Of a stretch of 11,955 nucleotides of DNA, positions 1 to 8,317 are shown one piece after another. The position numbers and the translations under genes are program-made. The notes under the pieces were generated by a model. That model saw only the letters and a program-made list of their open reading frames with translations, was not told the DNA's origin and searched no databases. How positions within the stretch are numbered: the first letter of the stretch is position 1; every line of letters begins with the position of its first letter. Source of the DNA: Amoebophrya sp. AT5.2 (taxonomy: Eukaryota > Sar > Dinophyceae > Syndiniales > Amoebophryaceae); NCBI GenBank assembly GCA_005223375.1, contig RXOD01005929.1, positions 1 to 11,955 of the forward strand. Direction: 5' to 3'.

Positions 1-491
1 AGCTGCTGCAGCACTTGCTGGCTCTGCTGCTGGTTCTGCTGTTGATGCAACAGTTGCTGGAGCAACTGCGCCTGTGCCGGAATCGCGTGGTGCTGGCCCA
101 CGACCGCACCGTTCGCACCAACCACGGCTGCCATGTGCTGGCCCGCGGCCCCGGAGCCGCCCACCGCGCCCGCGAAAGAAGCCGCGTTGGCTGCCGCTGG
201 GTGCTGCGTCTGGCCGCTGGGCTGGTCTTCGCGGCCAGCAGCTCCTATCAGCGCAGTGGCATTAACTGACTTGATCATCTCCGGCGTGACGTATTTCATA
301 TTTGTCATGCCTGACCCCACGGCAGCGCCTGATGCGCCGATTGGAATCAAAGTGCCCTGTTGCGCAGCCTGGCCGGCGCCGACCGACGGGATGGCGACCG
401 CCTGCCCATCGCCGGAAGCCGACGACCCCGGAACGAACGCTTCGGCGCTCGGGTTCAGATGACGCTTCGGCTGAGCCGAGGACATCTTCAT
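1..491 (-). CDS. PAM2-motif, glutamine-rich low-complexity protein (amino-terminal part)
   Basis: The reading frame is open from an ATG at 491-489 to the window edge (163 codons), so the carboxyl end is missing. The start is supported by an in-frame TAG at 590-588 with no other ATG between. Residues 12-21 read LNPSAEAFVP, which fits the PAM2 consensus (L-N-x-x-A-x-x-F-x-P). PAM2 peptides bind the MLLE domain of cytoplasmic poly(A)-binding protein and occur in Ataxin-2, PAIP, Tob and LARP4 type proteins. The rest is Ala/Gly/Ser/Gln-rich and probably disordered, with a short more ordered stretch around KYVTPEMIKSVNATALIG. Glutamines become dense toward the window edge (LLQQLLHQQQNQQQ). I infer a cytoplasmic mRNA-regulation or RNP-granule protein. 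No catalytic domain is visible, and the family cannot be named without the carboxyl part. An upstream intron or different start is possible, but no in-frame exon is needed. Confidence 0.72.
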   Translation of the reverse strand, partial: MKMSSAQPKRHLNPSAEAFVPGSSASGDGQAVAIPSVGAGQAAQQGTLIPIGASGAAVGSGMTNMKYVTPEMIKSVNATALIGAAGREDQPSGQTQHPAAANAASFAGAVGGSGAAGQHMAAVVGANGAVVGQHHAIPAQAQLLQQLLHQQQNQQQSQQVLQQ

Positions 492-696
492 CGGAAAATC
501 GGTGTTGCGGACGTCGGTTGCGTGACGGTGTTCGTTTCGAATGCGCCGATGACGCTCTGCAGCTTGAAGGGAGAGTGAGTAGCGTATCTATGGTGCGTGC
601 TCCCCGTGGGCTTGGCCGATGCTGGAACAAGAAGTAAACTAACTTCTTGATGTGGAGGTTTCAAGACAAGCTCAGCGGCAAGAACAAGAAGATGAG

Positions 697-708
697 AATT
701 CGCGAATT
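697..708. repeat. 12-base perfect palindrome
   Basis: AATTCGCGAATT is self-complementary. It lies about 200 bases upstream of the PAM2 gene start and could be a dimeric protein site, but a palindrome this short could be chance. Confidence 0.4.
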
Positions 709-1800
709 AAAATGATTTCTGGAGACTTTCCGCTGGATGACTACGCCAGAGAGTGATTCTCCTCGGCTTGCAATTACCGGGACTGCGCGAAGAAAAGGAT
801 CGTTCCGTAGAAACAGATTTATTTCCACCCTTTTGCACGTCGCCTTCGAAGCTCGCGTCCACTATTCCGCGGCTGTCATTAGGCTCCCACGTACACCCGT
901 CCCGGATCTCTCCATCTCCGCGTCCACAACTTGTCCCCGACTACTACTTGTACCTACTCCACGCGCTGGTCGATAAAAAAGTTTTCTGTCGGAATTACTC
1001 GTCATCCTATCTGCTCCCGCGTCCGCTGTGAATTTTGCCGCCGCTGCGCTGTCCTCCTGCTCCACCAACTCCTTTTACTGGGTCGCAGGCTGCTTCTCCG
1101 CTCGTGCGCGAGCAACTTCACTGTCTACTTAACCACCGCAGCGCAAACCGAAAAAAAGCACGTCGTCGTCGCAAGTACGCGAAATCAATGTGAATCACTT
1201 TGTCCGCGAGACCCAGCCGCTGCAAACAGCCCCGAAGAAGTAGCGGCCAAGCAATTGTTGAAAAAATCTGGTACTCCGCGTGGAAAGCGTCGCACGAGCT
1301 TCGAGACTGCGCTTCTGGGGTGTCTCTTTAGAAATCGCGTCGTGGTCGCAGTAAGAGCTGCAGGTACCTGTGACTGCTTGTCGCGGAAGTCGCTCGCCGT
1401 AGTAGAGAGTAGACTGCTGCTATAGGTCGCGGAGGAAGCCGGTCGTGGAAATGGTATCTCTTGATTCTCGTTCTGCGGACCAAGACACTTACCACTACTA
1501 GGCTCTGGTGCTACAAGTACAAACAGACGGAGGCTATAAATATGGTGTATCGACGACGCAGATAGTGACAAGAGCTTCCAGTACTAGAGAGGAAGAATGA
1601 ATTGTGCTCCGCGCAGCTAACGTAACAACTACTAACTTTGCTTTGGCCTTCTATTGAGAAAAATAAAAGAAACAAAAAGTAGTGAAGCGGCAGGGAGACT
1701 GCAATCCGGTTAGTTTAGGTTCAGCAGTGACAAAACCAAGATCTCACCGCATCGACAAGCTGGCACTTGTTCGCCTTCGCTGTTTAGCTCGGTCGTGTTC

Positions 1801-1820
1801 AGCAGGTGCGTTGACCTGCT
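1801..1820. repeat. Small hairpin, 7-base perfect stem
   Basis: AGCAGGT and ACCTGCT are separated by a six-base loop GCGTTG. It lies in intergenic DNA with no T-run after it, so a terminator role is not supported. Confidence 0.45.
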
Positions 1821-2049
1821 ACAGATCCGTAAGAAGTACACCCTACTAGGTGGTTGTGTCGTGCGTAAGGAAGCGTGCCTGAATGACGCTGCCAGCGCCA
1901 AAACCAAACTACCGTAGTAGAAGCAGCGTTTGCACAATAAATTGACTCGTCAGCGCCACACAGAAATTCGCGGCGCTTGTTGCTGTTTGAGTTGTTGTAC
2001 TATGCGGCTATCGTCTACGACTGCGGTGTCACAGTTGGTTCCCCCTAGT

Positions 2050-2100
2050 TCTAGTTTTCGAGTCGGTGCTGCCTGAGCAAACGCAAAACTCAAAACTAGA
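2050..2100. repeat. Inverted repeat, 13 pairs with one bulge
   Basis: The left arm at 2050-2063 (TCTAGTTTTCGAGT) and the right arm at 2088-2100 (ACTCAAAACTAGA) are complementary except for one unpaired base. The spacer is 24 bases. It is the longest inverted repeat seen in the intergenic region and could be the terminus of a small mobile element or an RNA hairpin. No flanking target duplication was found. Confidence 0.5.
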
Positions 2101-2642
2101 TTCCTACAACAATAGAGACCTCCTCTTTCGGCGTTTCGTTCTCGTTTCAACGTCGACCCTTGAAACTTTGCCTGGAAAGAATGAATGTCCAGCTATCTTC
2201 TTCCGACCGTGTGGGTGTGCTTAGTCGACGATGAACGGAGCATTCATCGCGTCTGTACGTCTAGTACTGGCTGCTAGTCTAAGTCTATTATCGAGGATAG
2301 AACAAGCGACGACGTGGACGTTGAAGATTTCGACATTTGTGAAGTGGATAGTTGATTTTGGGATTTTGGCAGAGGCAACAGATGCCTACACATGCTCATG
2401 TGCAAAAGGATCAGACCGAAGCGGAACAAGTTGAAGGATGGATTTTGACATTCATCGCATAGAAACTCGGACTCGGGTTTCGTTTTCGTGGTCAAAAAAA
2501 CAAATAAGTTCTTCAAGCCTGATATTTTTTTGTCGCAAGCGACCGGGACCGCGACCGCCTTTTTTTTTCAGGTTCCTTGAGCCATAAGGGCCAGGACTCG
2601 CGAGACACGACCTGCTACTCAGTGCCGCACCCCTTATACTTT

Positions 2643-2662
2643 TGGTTTTCGGGCGAAAGCCA
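2643..2662. repeat. Tight hairpin, 9-base stem with one G:T pair
   Basis: TGGTTTTCG and CGAAAGCCA pair with one wobble around a GG centre, so in RNA the last pairs would open to leave a larger loop. The surrounding 2640-2720 is GC-rich. No known RNA family was recognised. Confidence 0.35.
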
Positions 2663-3062
2663 CGCGTAGCCGACAGCTTTGAAAGGCCGCGCGCATCCCT
2701 GGGTGGCCGAAGCCGGGGCACGATGAAGATAGCATGCTAGACCGAACGACTATCGGGTAGAACACTGGGCCACGGTGGGATCCTTATGAGCGAGTGCCTG
2801 GTTGAAAGCAGTCCGTCAGACCAGATAGCCTGACATTTCCGAGTTCTTTGATCTCCACTATGGGCCAATTCTTGGTGTTCAAGTATCGTACAAGAAGAGG
2901 TTGAGGTCGGACTACATTTCTACACCACTTGTTCAGCCATCAACGACCCAGAGTCGTTTTCGAACTGTCGAACTCGCAAAATTCTTCGCTTTGCAGCCAA
3001 CATGCAAATGAATTCAATCAGTTGCGAGGACTTGCTAATCGGAAATAGATTCAGTTTCAGCC

Positions 3063-3214
3063 TGTATTCTCTAGAATGGTATCTGTCTGTCTGTCTGTCT
3101 GAGGTAACCGCCCCTGCCTCGTGGGTACTAGGGTCCGTTTTTTAGAGGTACCTCCCCCGAAAACAGTCCGAAAACGACGGCAGCGGGTAGAAAACTATGT
3201 ATTGTATTCTCTAG
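3063..3214. repeat. 12-base direct repeats flanking a 128-base segment with a TCTG microsatellite
   Basis: TGTATTCTCTAG occurs at 3063-3074 and again at 3203-3214. Between the copies lies a run of five TCTG units at 3082-3101. The arrangement could mark a small insertion with a target duplication, or a local duplication. No terminal inverted repeats are obvious inside the two copies. Confidence 0.45.
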
Positions 3215-3643
3215 CGTAAGTGTGAGTAACTCTAGCGACTGTAACATACAGCAACTTTGAGACGAATTTCTGCTCAACGAGGTTTAAATTTTGTGGTTGA
3301 ATTCGAAGCGCACTTTTCTATCAGCCCAAAGATCCAACGTGGCAGCTGCTCGTGCTTCGTTGGACAAGAGCGAGACAATGGATTTGGTACTAACTCGAGT
3401 TTTACCACCCGTCGCCGTCCATATCCATTCTCGGCCTAAAATCATGTTGCAAATTTGCTAACACGCCGATACTGGTGAAGGCGAGCTCGTCGAGTGAATC
3501 TCAACAGAGTGGCAGTAAGCTTCCGCTTGTTTCGTCCATTGGTATAGACAGGCACAACAGGAACACGGCTGCACTGCTGTCCTCCCTCCGACAAGTTCCA
3601 ACAGCCGCAGGCGTACCTCTACCTTTCCACTGCGTTCCCTTCT

Positions 3644-6600
3644 TCAGAAGAACGGGAGGAACGACACACTCAGGCAGCTCCCGACCGGCAGCGCCTGCGC
3701 CCGGTGGATCGTTTTTTTTAGGTCCTCCTCATTCCGGAAAGCGTCGTTCTTGCGTCGCTCCAACTCGAGAGTCATATTCAGCTGCAGCCGGTCCAGCTTC
3801 TCGTTTTCTAACTTCACCCGTGCCGCGAGAACCGCTTCCTCGCGCATCACGCGCTCCTTCTCCTTGGCGACTAGTTTTTGTCGTTCCGCCTCTTTCCGGA
3901 TCTGCGCCTTCTTGGCCTCGCCGAGGTTACGCTGCTTCTGGCTGCTGAACAAAGTCTCGACCGCGGCAAGCTTCTCGTCAGCCTTGCGCTGTGGTGAGGG
4001 ATCGGATCGCATCCGCGTGCATGTTGATCCATGGATGTTGACAGTAAGTCCTCGATTGAATCCCATGACGATGTTCCGCCGGGACAAAAACTTCAATCAT
4101 TCTTCAAGAAAGAATCGACGCAGCAAAATCATGTACAATTTTTACGTACTTCTTGCCTCATCGCAATAAAGAGAGTACCTGTATTGAGTCTCGCTCGTCC
4201 TTGCGCTTGTTCCGTGCGCGCTGCTCGAGCTTGAGACGCAAAATTTCCTCGTCCTCGATTGGAATGGCCTCATCCACCTCGCCGTCGTCTGATCAAGATG
4301 GTCAGAGAGAAAATGCTTCTATCTAAATGGCCTCAGACATCCGCGCAGGATGTCCGTATGTGGGAATATCCCCGAAGGAATGCGCGTTTTTTGGGCCTGT
4401 AGTGACATTGCCGCCATCTGGGTGACGGTTGCACATTAGCCGAGATGAACGGGTGGGAAGAGCGCCCCAAGTTTCTCCACGTCTGTTTTTTACAATTACA
4501 GGCCGGCTACGATATATCGTTGTAGCCGGACTCCCGACCGTATTAGGAGCACATCCGGGTTAGTGGCCAGAACGCTAGTGTCGTGCGCTACAGTATGAAT
4601 CTACGCGTAGGCTGTTGGTGTGGATCGATAGTAGGTATCGTCCGTATGTATCAAAGCGGGGTCGCACTTTCAAACTCAAAATTTGAAATAAATATATCAA
4701 ATCTTCTCGTAGTTACACTTACAACTATACTCACAACGACCACTACCTTTGTCCAGCACGTCCTTCTCTGCATCGGCGTCGTGTCTCTTCAGCCACTCCT
4801 GTTCCTTCACATTTTTCATCTCCTCATCTGCCATCTGGAGTGCTCTTTGTTTCCGCCACTCTTGGTGCTCCTCGAGCGCTTGTCGCGCCATCTTCCTCCT
4901 CCGTGCGTCGAGAGCGGCTTTTACGTTCTTTTCCTCGATCAAGCGCTTTCTCTCCTCTTCCTTCTCCACCTTCGACTCCCGGTAGTCTGCTTGAATTTGA
5001 AGGACGACGTCCCGAATCTGTGGTTTTGTGCACGGTGCGAGTGCAATCGAGTACTTGTTCTTGTTTGCTGCTGGATCATCGAGAAGTCAGTGGTTCTCCA
5101 CTGGAGGTATCGTAACTCGTCTGCTACCATCCGAGATTGATTGTTGCGCTGACTCAAAACGCATGGAGCATTTTGAGCACGGCCAATAGAAGAAAGTACC
5201 TCGTCATTCCGCTTCTTTTCCCGCTGCAGTTCGGAGTTAACGCGTTTTTCTTCCAAATTCTTGAAGTGCTCTTTCCTCTTGTCCAGTTCGTCCCGTATTT
5301 TCTGGCGCTCCTGCTCCGCCTTTTCGCCTGCCGCAAGTGCGTCCGCTTTCTTCTGCTGCCGTAACCTCAGCCGTGCGTCTAACGCCACCTGCCGCTTGCG
5401 CAAGATCTCGTCTTGCCGCGCTTTCAGTTTCTGTTGTGGGGATAAGTATTCGTACAACTAGTGAATCCAATCGTTCGCACGGCAACGAAGACCGTTGGCT
5501 CTTGCCTTGATTTGTGGAAGAACGAACAGATTAGAATTCGCAAAGGCAAGAAGAGCATCGGCGTTTGGCGATTGTGGGAACAAAATTCAGTACGGCGTTT
5601 CTTTCCTCCTGCACGATGGAACGTCGCTTCGCGAGCATCTTGAACTGTTCTTCCTGGAGCTCTTTTGCTTTCCGTGCCCTCGCAGCTTCCCTCTCGCGCT
5701 CTTTCTGTCGGGCGGCGCGCCAGTCGGCTCGCTCCGCCTTCTTGTCGGCCTTTTTTTTCAGGGCCCTGCAATGAATCAATGAATTGAAAGTTAATTGGAA
5801 GTGGTTTTTCACGTTTATTTTTGTTCAACAGAGAGACGATGTGGTCTAGAATCATACATTCTACAAGGAAGTGTAGGCGTACGCGTACTGCGAGTGCCCT
5901 ATGGGGTACTAACTTAGTTAAAAGTAAAACTCTGCAAGTACTTTTTGACGGCCTCGTTTTCTGCCTGGTTCATTAGTTCAGCCATTTTTGCCATGGTCAT
6001 CTTCTTCTCTTGCTGGTCCTCCTGGTACTGGACTGCTTTTTGCTTGATAAAATCTCTCTGCTGCTGCAGCTTCTTCATTCGCTGCTCCTGGTCCTCATCC
6101 AGCTTGTGACACCTCTGACCCGCCTTGATCTGTTCGAGTCTCCTCTTGGCATGAAGTGCGGTCAAAAACTGCTTGCGCGCGTCCTCGGATTTTACCTCGC
6201 AATGAACGAATGAGTTGATAAGTGAATGCAGACGTCGACCACGTTCATGTCTAGATATTATAGTGTGTAGGCACAAAGAAAGCATAATCGCGATGTTCCA
6301 TGTGCCATAATCATGTAACTTACATGATGTAAGTAGTACCAGACTAATGTAGAGCGCGTGGTCGTCCATGGTGTCCAGTTCCGCGATGAGCTTCGCTCGT
6401 GTCGCTGCGTCCAGTTTCCCTCCGCCGCCCCCGCTGATGTCGATGTTTTGTCACGGACTAGATATATGTCGGGGGGATTAGCAGAGGTGACGAATCTTGC
6501 GTACTTTAATTAGGCTAAGAGTTAACTACTGCTGCAGCCAAACCCGGGTTTAATTATCTATGGGAAGGATGAGGATCTTCACAACTGGTGCTGGTCTTTT

Positions 6601-7236
6601 GTAAAGTTTCCATATCTCATTTGAAACTAAGGCAAACAAAGTAAGTACGCATCTTGCTCCTTCTTTTTCTTCTTCTTGTCCTGCGGCTCTTCTTCTGGTG
6701 TTGGCTCCGGCGCCAGACACAATTTTCTACCTGAGGAATAGAAGTAGTGTGAGAGTGGCGATTGTGGCTTTGAAGAGTAACAGTAACTGTAACACCAATG
6801 GATGCCATCATCATCAACGTAGAATTTATGGCTCTCGCTACTCCGACCCTGTTGATTTTGTAGTTTGTTTTTGTACTACTTGCAACCCGCTACAATCATA
6901 TGGCGTAAACCTTGAGCAAAGTAACTGGCAAATATCGATACCGCTGCTCGTGCTGTCTAGCGCCACTACAAAATCCAACCGCTCGATGATCCAGTGGTAA
7001 CGCGCGTCCCGATTTGTTGGGTTCATCAGCTCCGAGTTGTAGCGAAACAGCTCATCTAGCTCCGTGTACGTGTATGGGAGCGTGTACGTCTGATTTGTTT
7101 CCAGTTCGTACGCGCAGAAGGACACCGTGTTGCGCTCCGGATCATCGTACACAGCGATGATGTAGTACTCACCCTCAATCTTCTTTCCCTCCTGGAAGAC
7201 CAGGGAACCGCCGGTCTCGACTGGCCGACGAGACAT
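3644..7236 (-). CDS. Coiled-coil protein of about 617 residues, nine exons
   Basis: Exons on the minus strand: 7236-6942, 6730-6649, 6433-6340, 6195-5942, 5765-5594, 5430-5200, 5017-4747, 4288-4179 and 3988-3644 (TGA at 3646-3644). Every junction keeps phase (1, 2, 0, 2, 0, 0, 1, 0). Together they total 1854 bases. Residues 1-98 look globular (EGEYYIIAVYDDPERNTVSF, beta-rich, then a helical YHWIIERLDFV segment). Residues 99-131 are a Pro/Glu/Lys linker ending in a glycine run. From about residue 158 to 600 the chain is Lys/Glu/Arg/Gln-rich and strongly helical (RQKEREREAARARKAKELQ, ERRKNDAFRNEEDLKK), a long coiled coil. Such architecture is common in cytoskeletal and cilium-associated proteins, but no family was recognised. 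Most introns start GTACT. The least certain junctions are intron 1 (donor GTATCG at 6941; GTAGTG at 6969 is another candidate but out of phase) and the intron 3 acceptor (GCGAG). Confidence 0.82.
4336..4354. repeat. Hairpin in intron 7, 7-base perfect stem
   Basis: GACATCC and GGATGTC are separated by GCGCA. It lies inside the long intron of the coiled-coil gene. Confidence 0.5.
4503..4529. repeat. Nested palindrome in intron 7
   Basis: CCGGCTAC at 4503-4510 pairs perfectly with GTAGCCGG at 4522-4529. The interior includes ACGATATATCGT (4509-4520), itself a perfect 12-base palindrome. It could be a protein site, a short element terminus or a stable RNA hairpin in the intron. Confidence 0.6.
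6312..6334. repeat. Two overlapping palindromes beside the intron 3 donor
   Basis: CATGTAA-C-TTACATG (6312-6326) overlaps ACTTACAT-G-ATGTAAGT (6318-6334). Both are perfect apart from the central base. They start five bases inside the intron, next to the GTACTACT donor whose first base is 6339 on the minus strand, so a hairpin could compete with donor recognition. Confidence 0.55.
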
Positions 7237-8317
7237 CTTGCTGTGCTGTTCGAGAAAAGTGCCTAAAGATGAACAGTGCAGCGGTGCGTGCCTGTTACTT
7301 GTGGAGGTGCGGCGACGACCCCGCAGAAAGACAGACGCAGAACGCCTCCGATTGCACGGTACGAAGAAGGTTTCTCTGGAGGTACGGGCGCTACTTCTAG
7401 ACGCGCAGTCTGTGCGAGCCCGCCTTTGTCGCGCCTAGTTTTTTGTTGTGCCGCAGCTGCGCGAAATTTTCATTCTCATCCGATCAATTGATCATGTTGC
7501 TTGATGAAAGTAAGCCTAACCGGCAACGAGGAAGTGTCCAGCATTAATCTGTCGCGCTCGCGAGGTTCGCTCGATCACTCTTTCTCTCTCGCTCTCGGTA
7601 TCGCTCTAGCGCGAGCCCGAAATCATCCTCCATACGGCTCTCGTGGAAATGAACGTACGAGTCTCTCTCTTGTATGTTATGTAGTCTCCGCTTCTCTCAC
7701 AGCGGGGTGGTTTCATCTCCTCGCGCGGATGCGCTTTTTTTTTTGCACCACTTCACACAGCCATAAGAAAGTCAGACCAGGTGATGCGCGCGGGTGATAC
7801 GACTTCCGCCTTTCCAAGCTTCTCGTGGGCGACGAGCGGCGCGATGCTATTTTTGTTTTCGTTTTCGTACATTATTCTACAGAAGTAAAGCTATAGAGAC
7901 CAGATCCAGAACCACAACCAACATCCGGCCGATTTTTGATGAATGCAAAGTTTTCCAAATTCAGTATGCAGCCAGCAAAAAGCAGCCGAGGCTGCTGGCT
8001 TTGACTATGCAAATGTATATAAGTATAAGTGACTCGAGTATCTTCCACAAAAGCAACGTAGAATTAAAGTATCGAGTCAACGTAGTGGACCTTGTCAGCG
8101 CATTAACAACGACCTTATCAAGATTCATTGCGGCTATGCACATGAGGCAAAGCATCAGTGTATGTTGTATAATGATCAGAACTGGAAATAAATAGAATTC
8201 ACGATTGCAAAAGCCATTTCCCTTTCCACTGCTCGTCCACGACGTGCCGTTTTGAATCAGCGTCCCACGAGGGAACCGAATAAGCCCCATCATCCATCAC
8301 TGGGTCGATTTCCGAAT
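7237..8317. other. Intergenic region between the FHA gene stop and the coiled-coil gene start
   Basis: This is about 1.1 kb. It should hold the 3' region of the FHA gene and the promoter and 5' untranslated region of the coiled-coil gene. It has CT-rich tracts (CTCTTTCTCTCTCGCTCTCG near 7580-7599) and a T-run near 7736-7744. AT-rich DNA follows at about 8010-8070. The open frames in it are short and show no domain. The stretch 8317-8199 is an open frame in a different phase just after the FHA gene stop and is discussed as a finding. Confidence 0.5.

Larger units (their letters stand above)
592..3643. other. Intergenic region without a convincing gene
   Basis: This is about 3 kb between the start of the PAM2 gene and the stop of the coiled-coil gene, both on the minus strand. 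All open frames are short, overlap each other in several frames and give Ser/Arg/Leu-rich translations of the kind chance frames give. The longest is 164 codons on the plus strand at 931-1425. It overlaps a 128-codon minus frame, and neither shows a domain. The left end should hold the promoter and 5' untranslated region of the PAM2 gene, and the right end the 3' region of the coiled-coil gene. No AATAAA was found on the minus strand just after 3644. No tRNA or rRNA was recognised by eye. Small inverted repeats, a microsatellite and a T-run are listed separately. Confidence 0.5.
4289..4746 (-). other. Intron 7 of the coiled-coil gene, with two palindromes
   Basis: At 458 bases this is the longest intron of the gene; the others are 144-215. 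On the minus strand it begins GTAGTG and ends GATCAG. It joins a phase 1 exon end (AAA G) to AC of the next exon, making a GAC codon. It contains the two inverted repeats at 4336-4354 and 4503-4529. No exon or other gene is apparent; the open frames across it are shadows of the neighbouring exons. Confidence 0.7.

Noticed and set aside
262..630. 122-codon minus-strand open frame overlapping the PAM2 gene
   Set aside because: Its translation is Arg/Ser-rich and without a motif, whereas the overlapping frame from 491 contains a full PAM2 consensus and glutamine tract and stays open to the window edge.
931..1571. Open frames of 164 codons (plus, 931-1425) and 128 codons (minus, 1185-1571) as genes
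   Set aside because: They overlap antiparallel, have no recognisable domain, and are Ser/Arg/Leu-rich like chance frames. Part of the plus frame (NSPEEVAAKQLLKKSGTPRG) looks protein-like, but no flanking exons could be joined.
2452..2721. 89-codon minus-strand open frame in the intergenic region
   Set aside because: Arg-rich, no domain, and crosses the hairpin and T-run; no start or splice support.
592..3643. tRNA, rRNA or CRISPR array in the intergenic DNA
   Set aside because: No tRNA B-box with a matching cloverleaf, no rRNA segments and no regularly spaced repeats were seen by eye.
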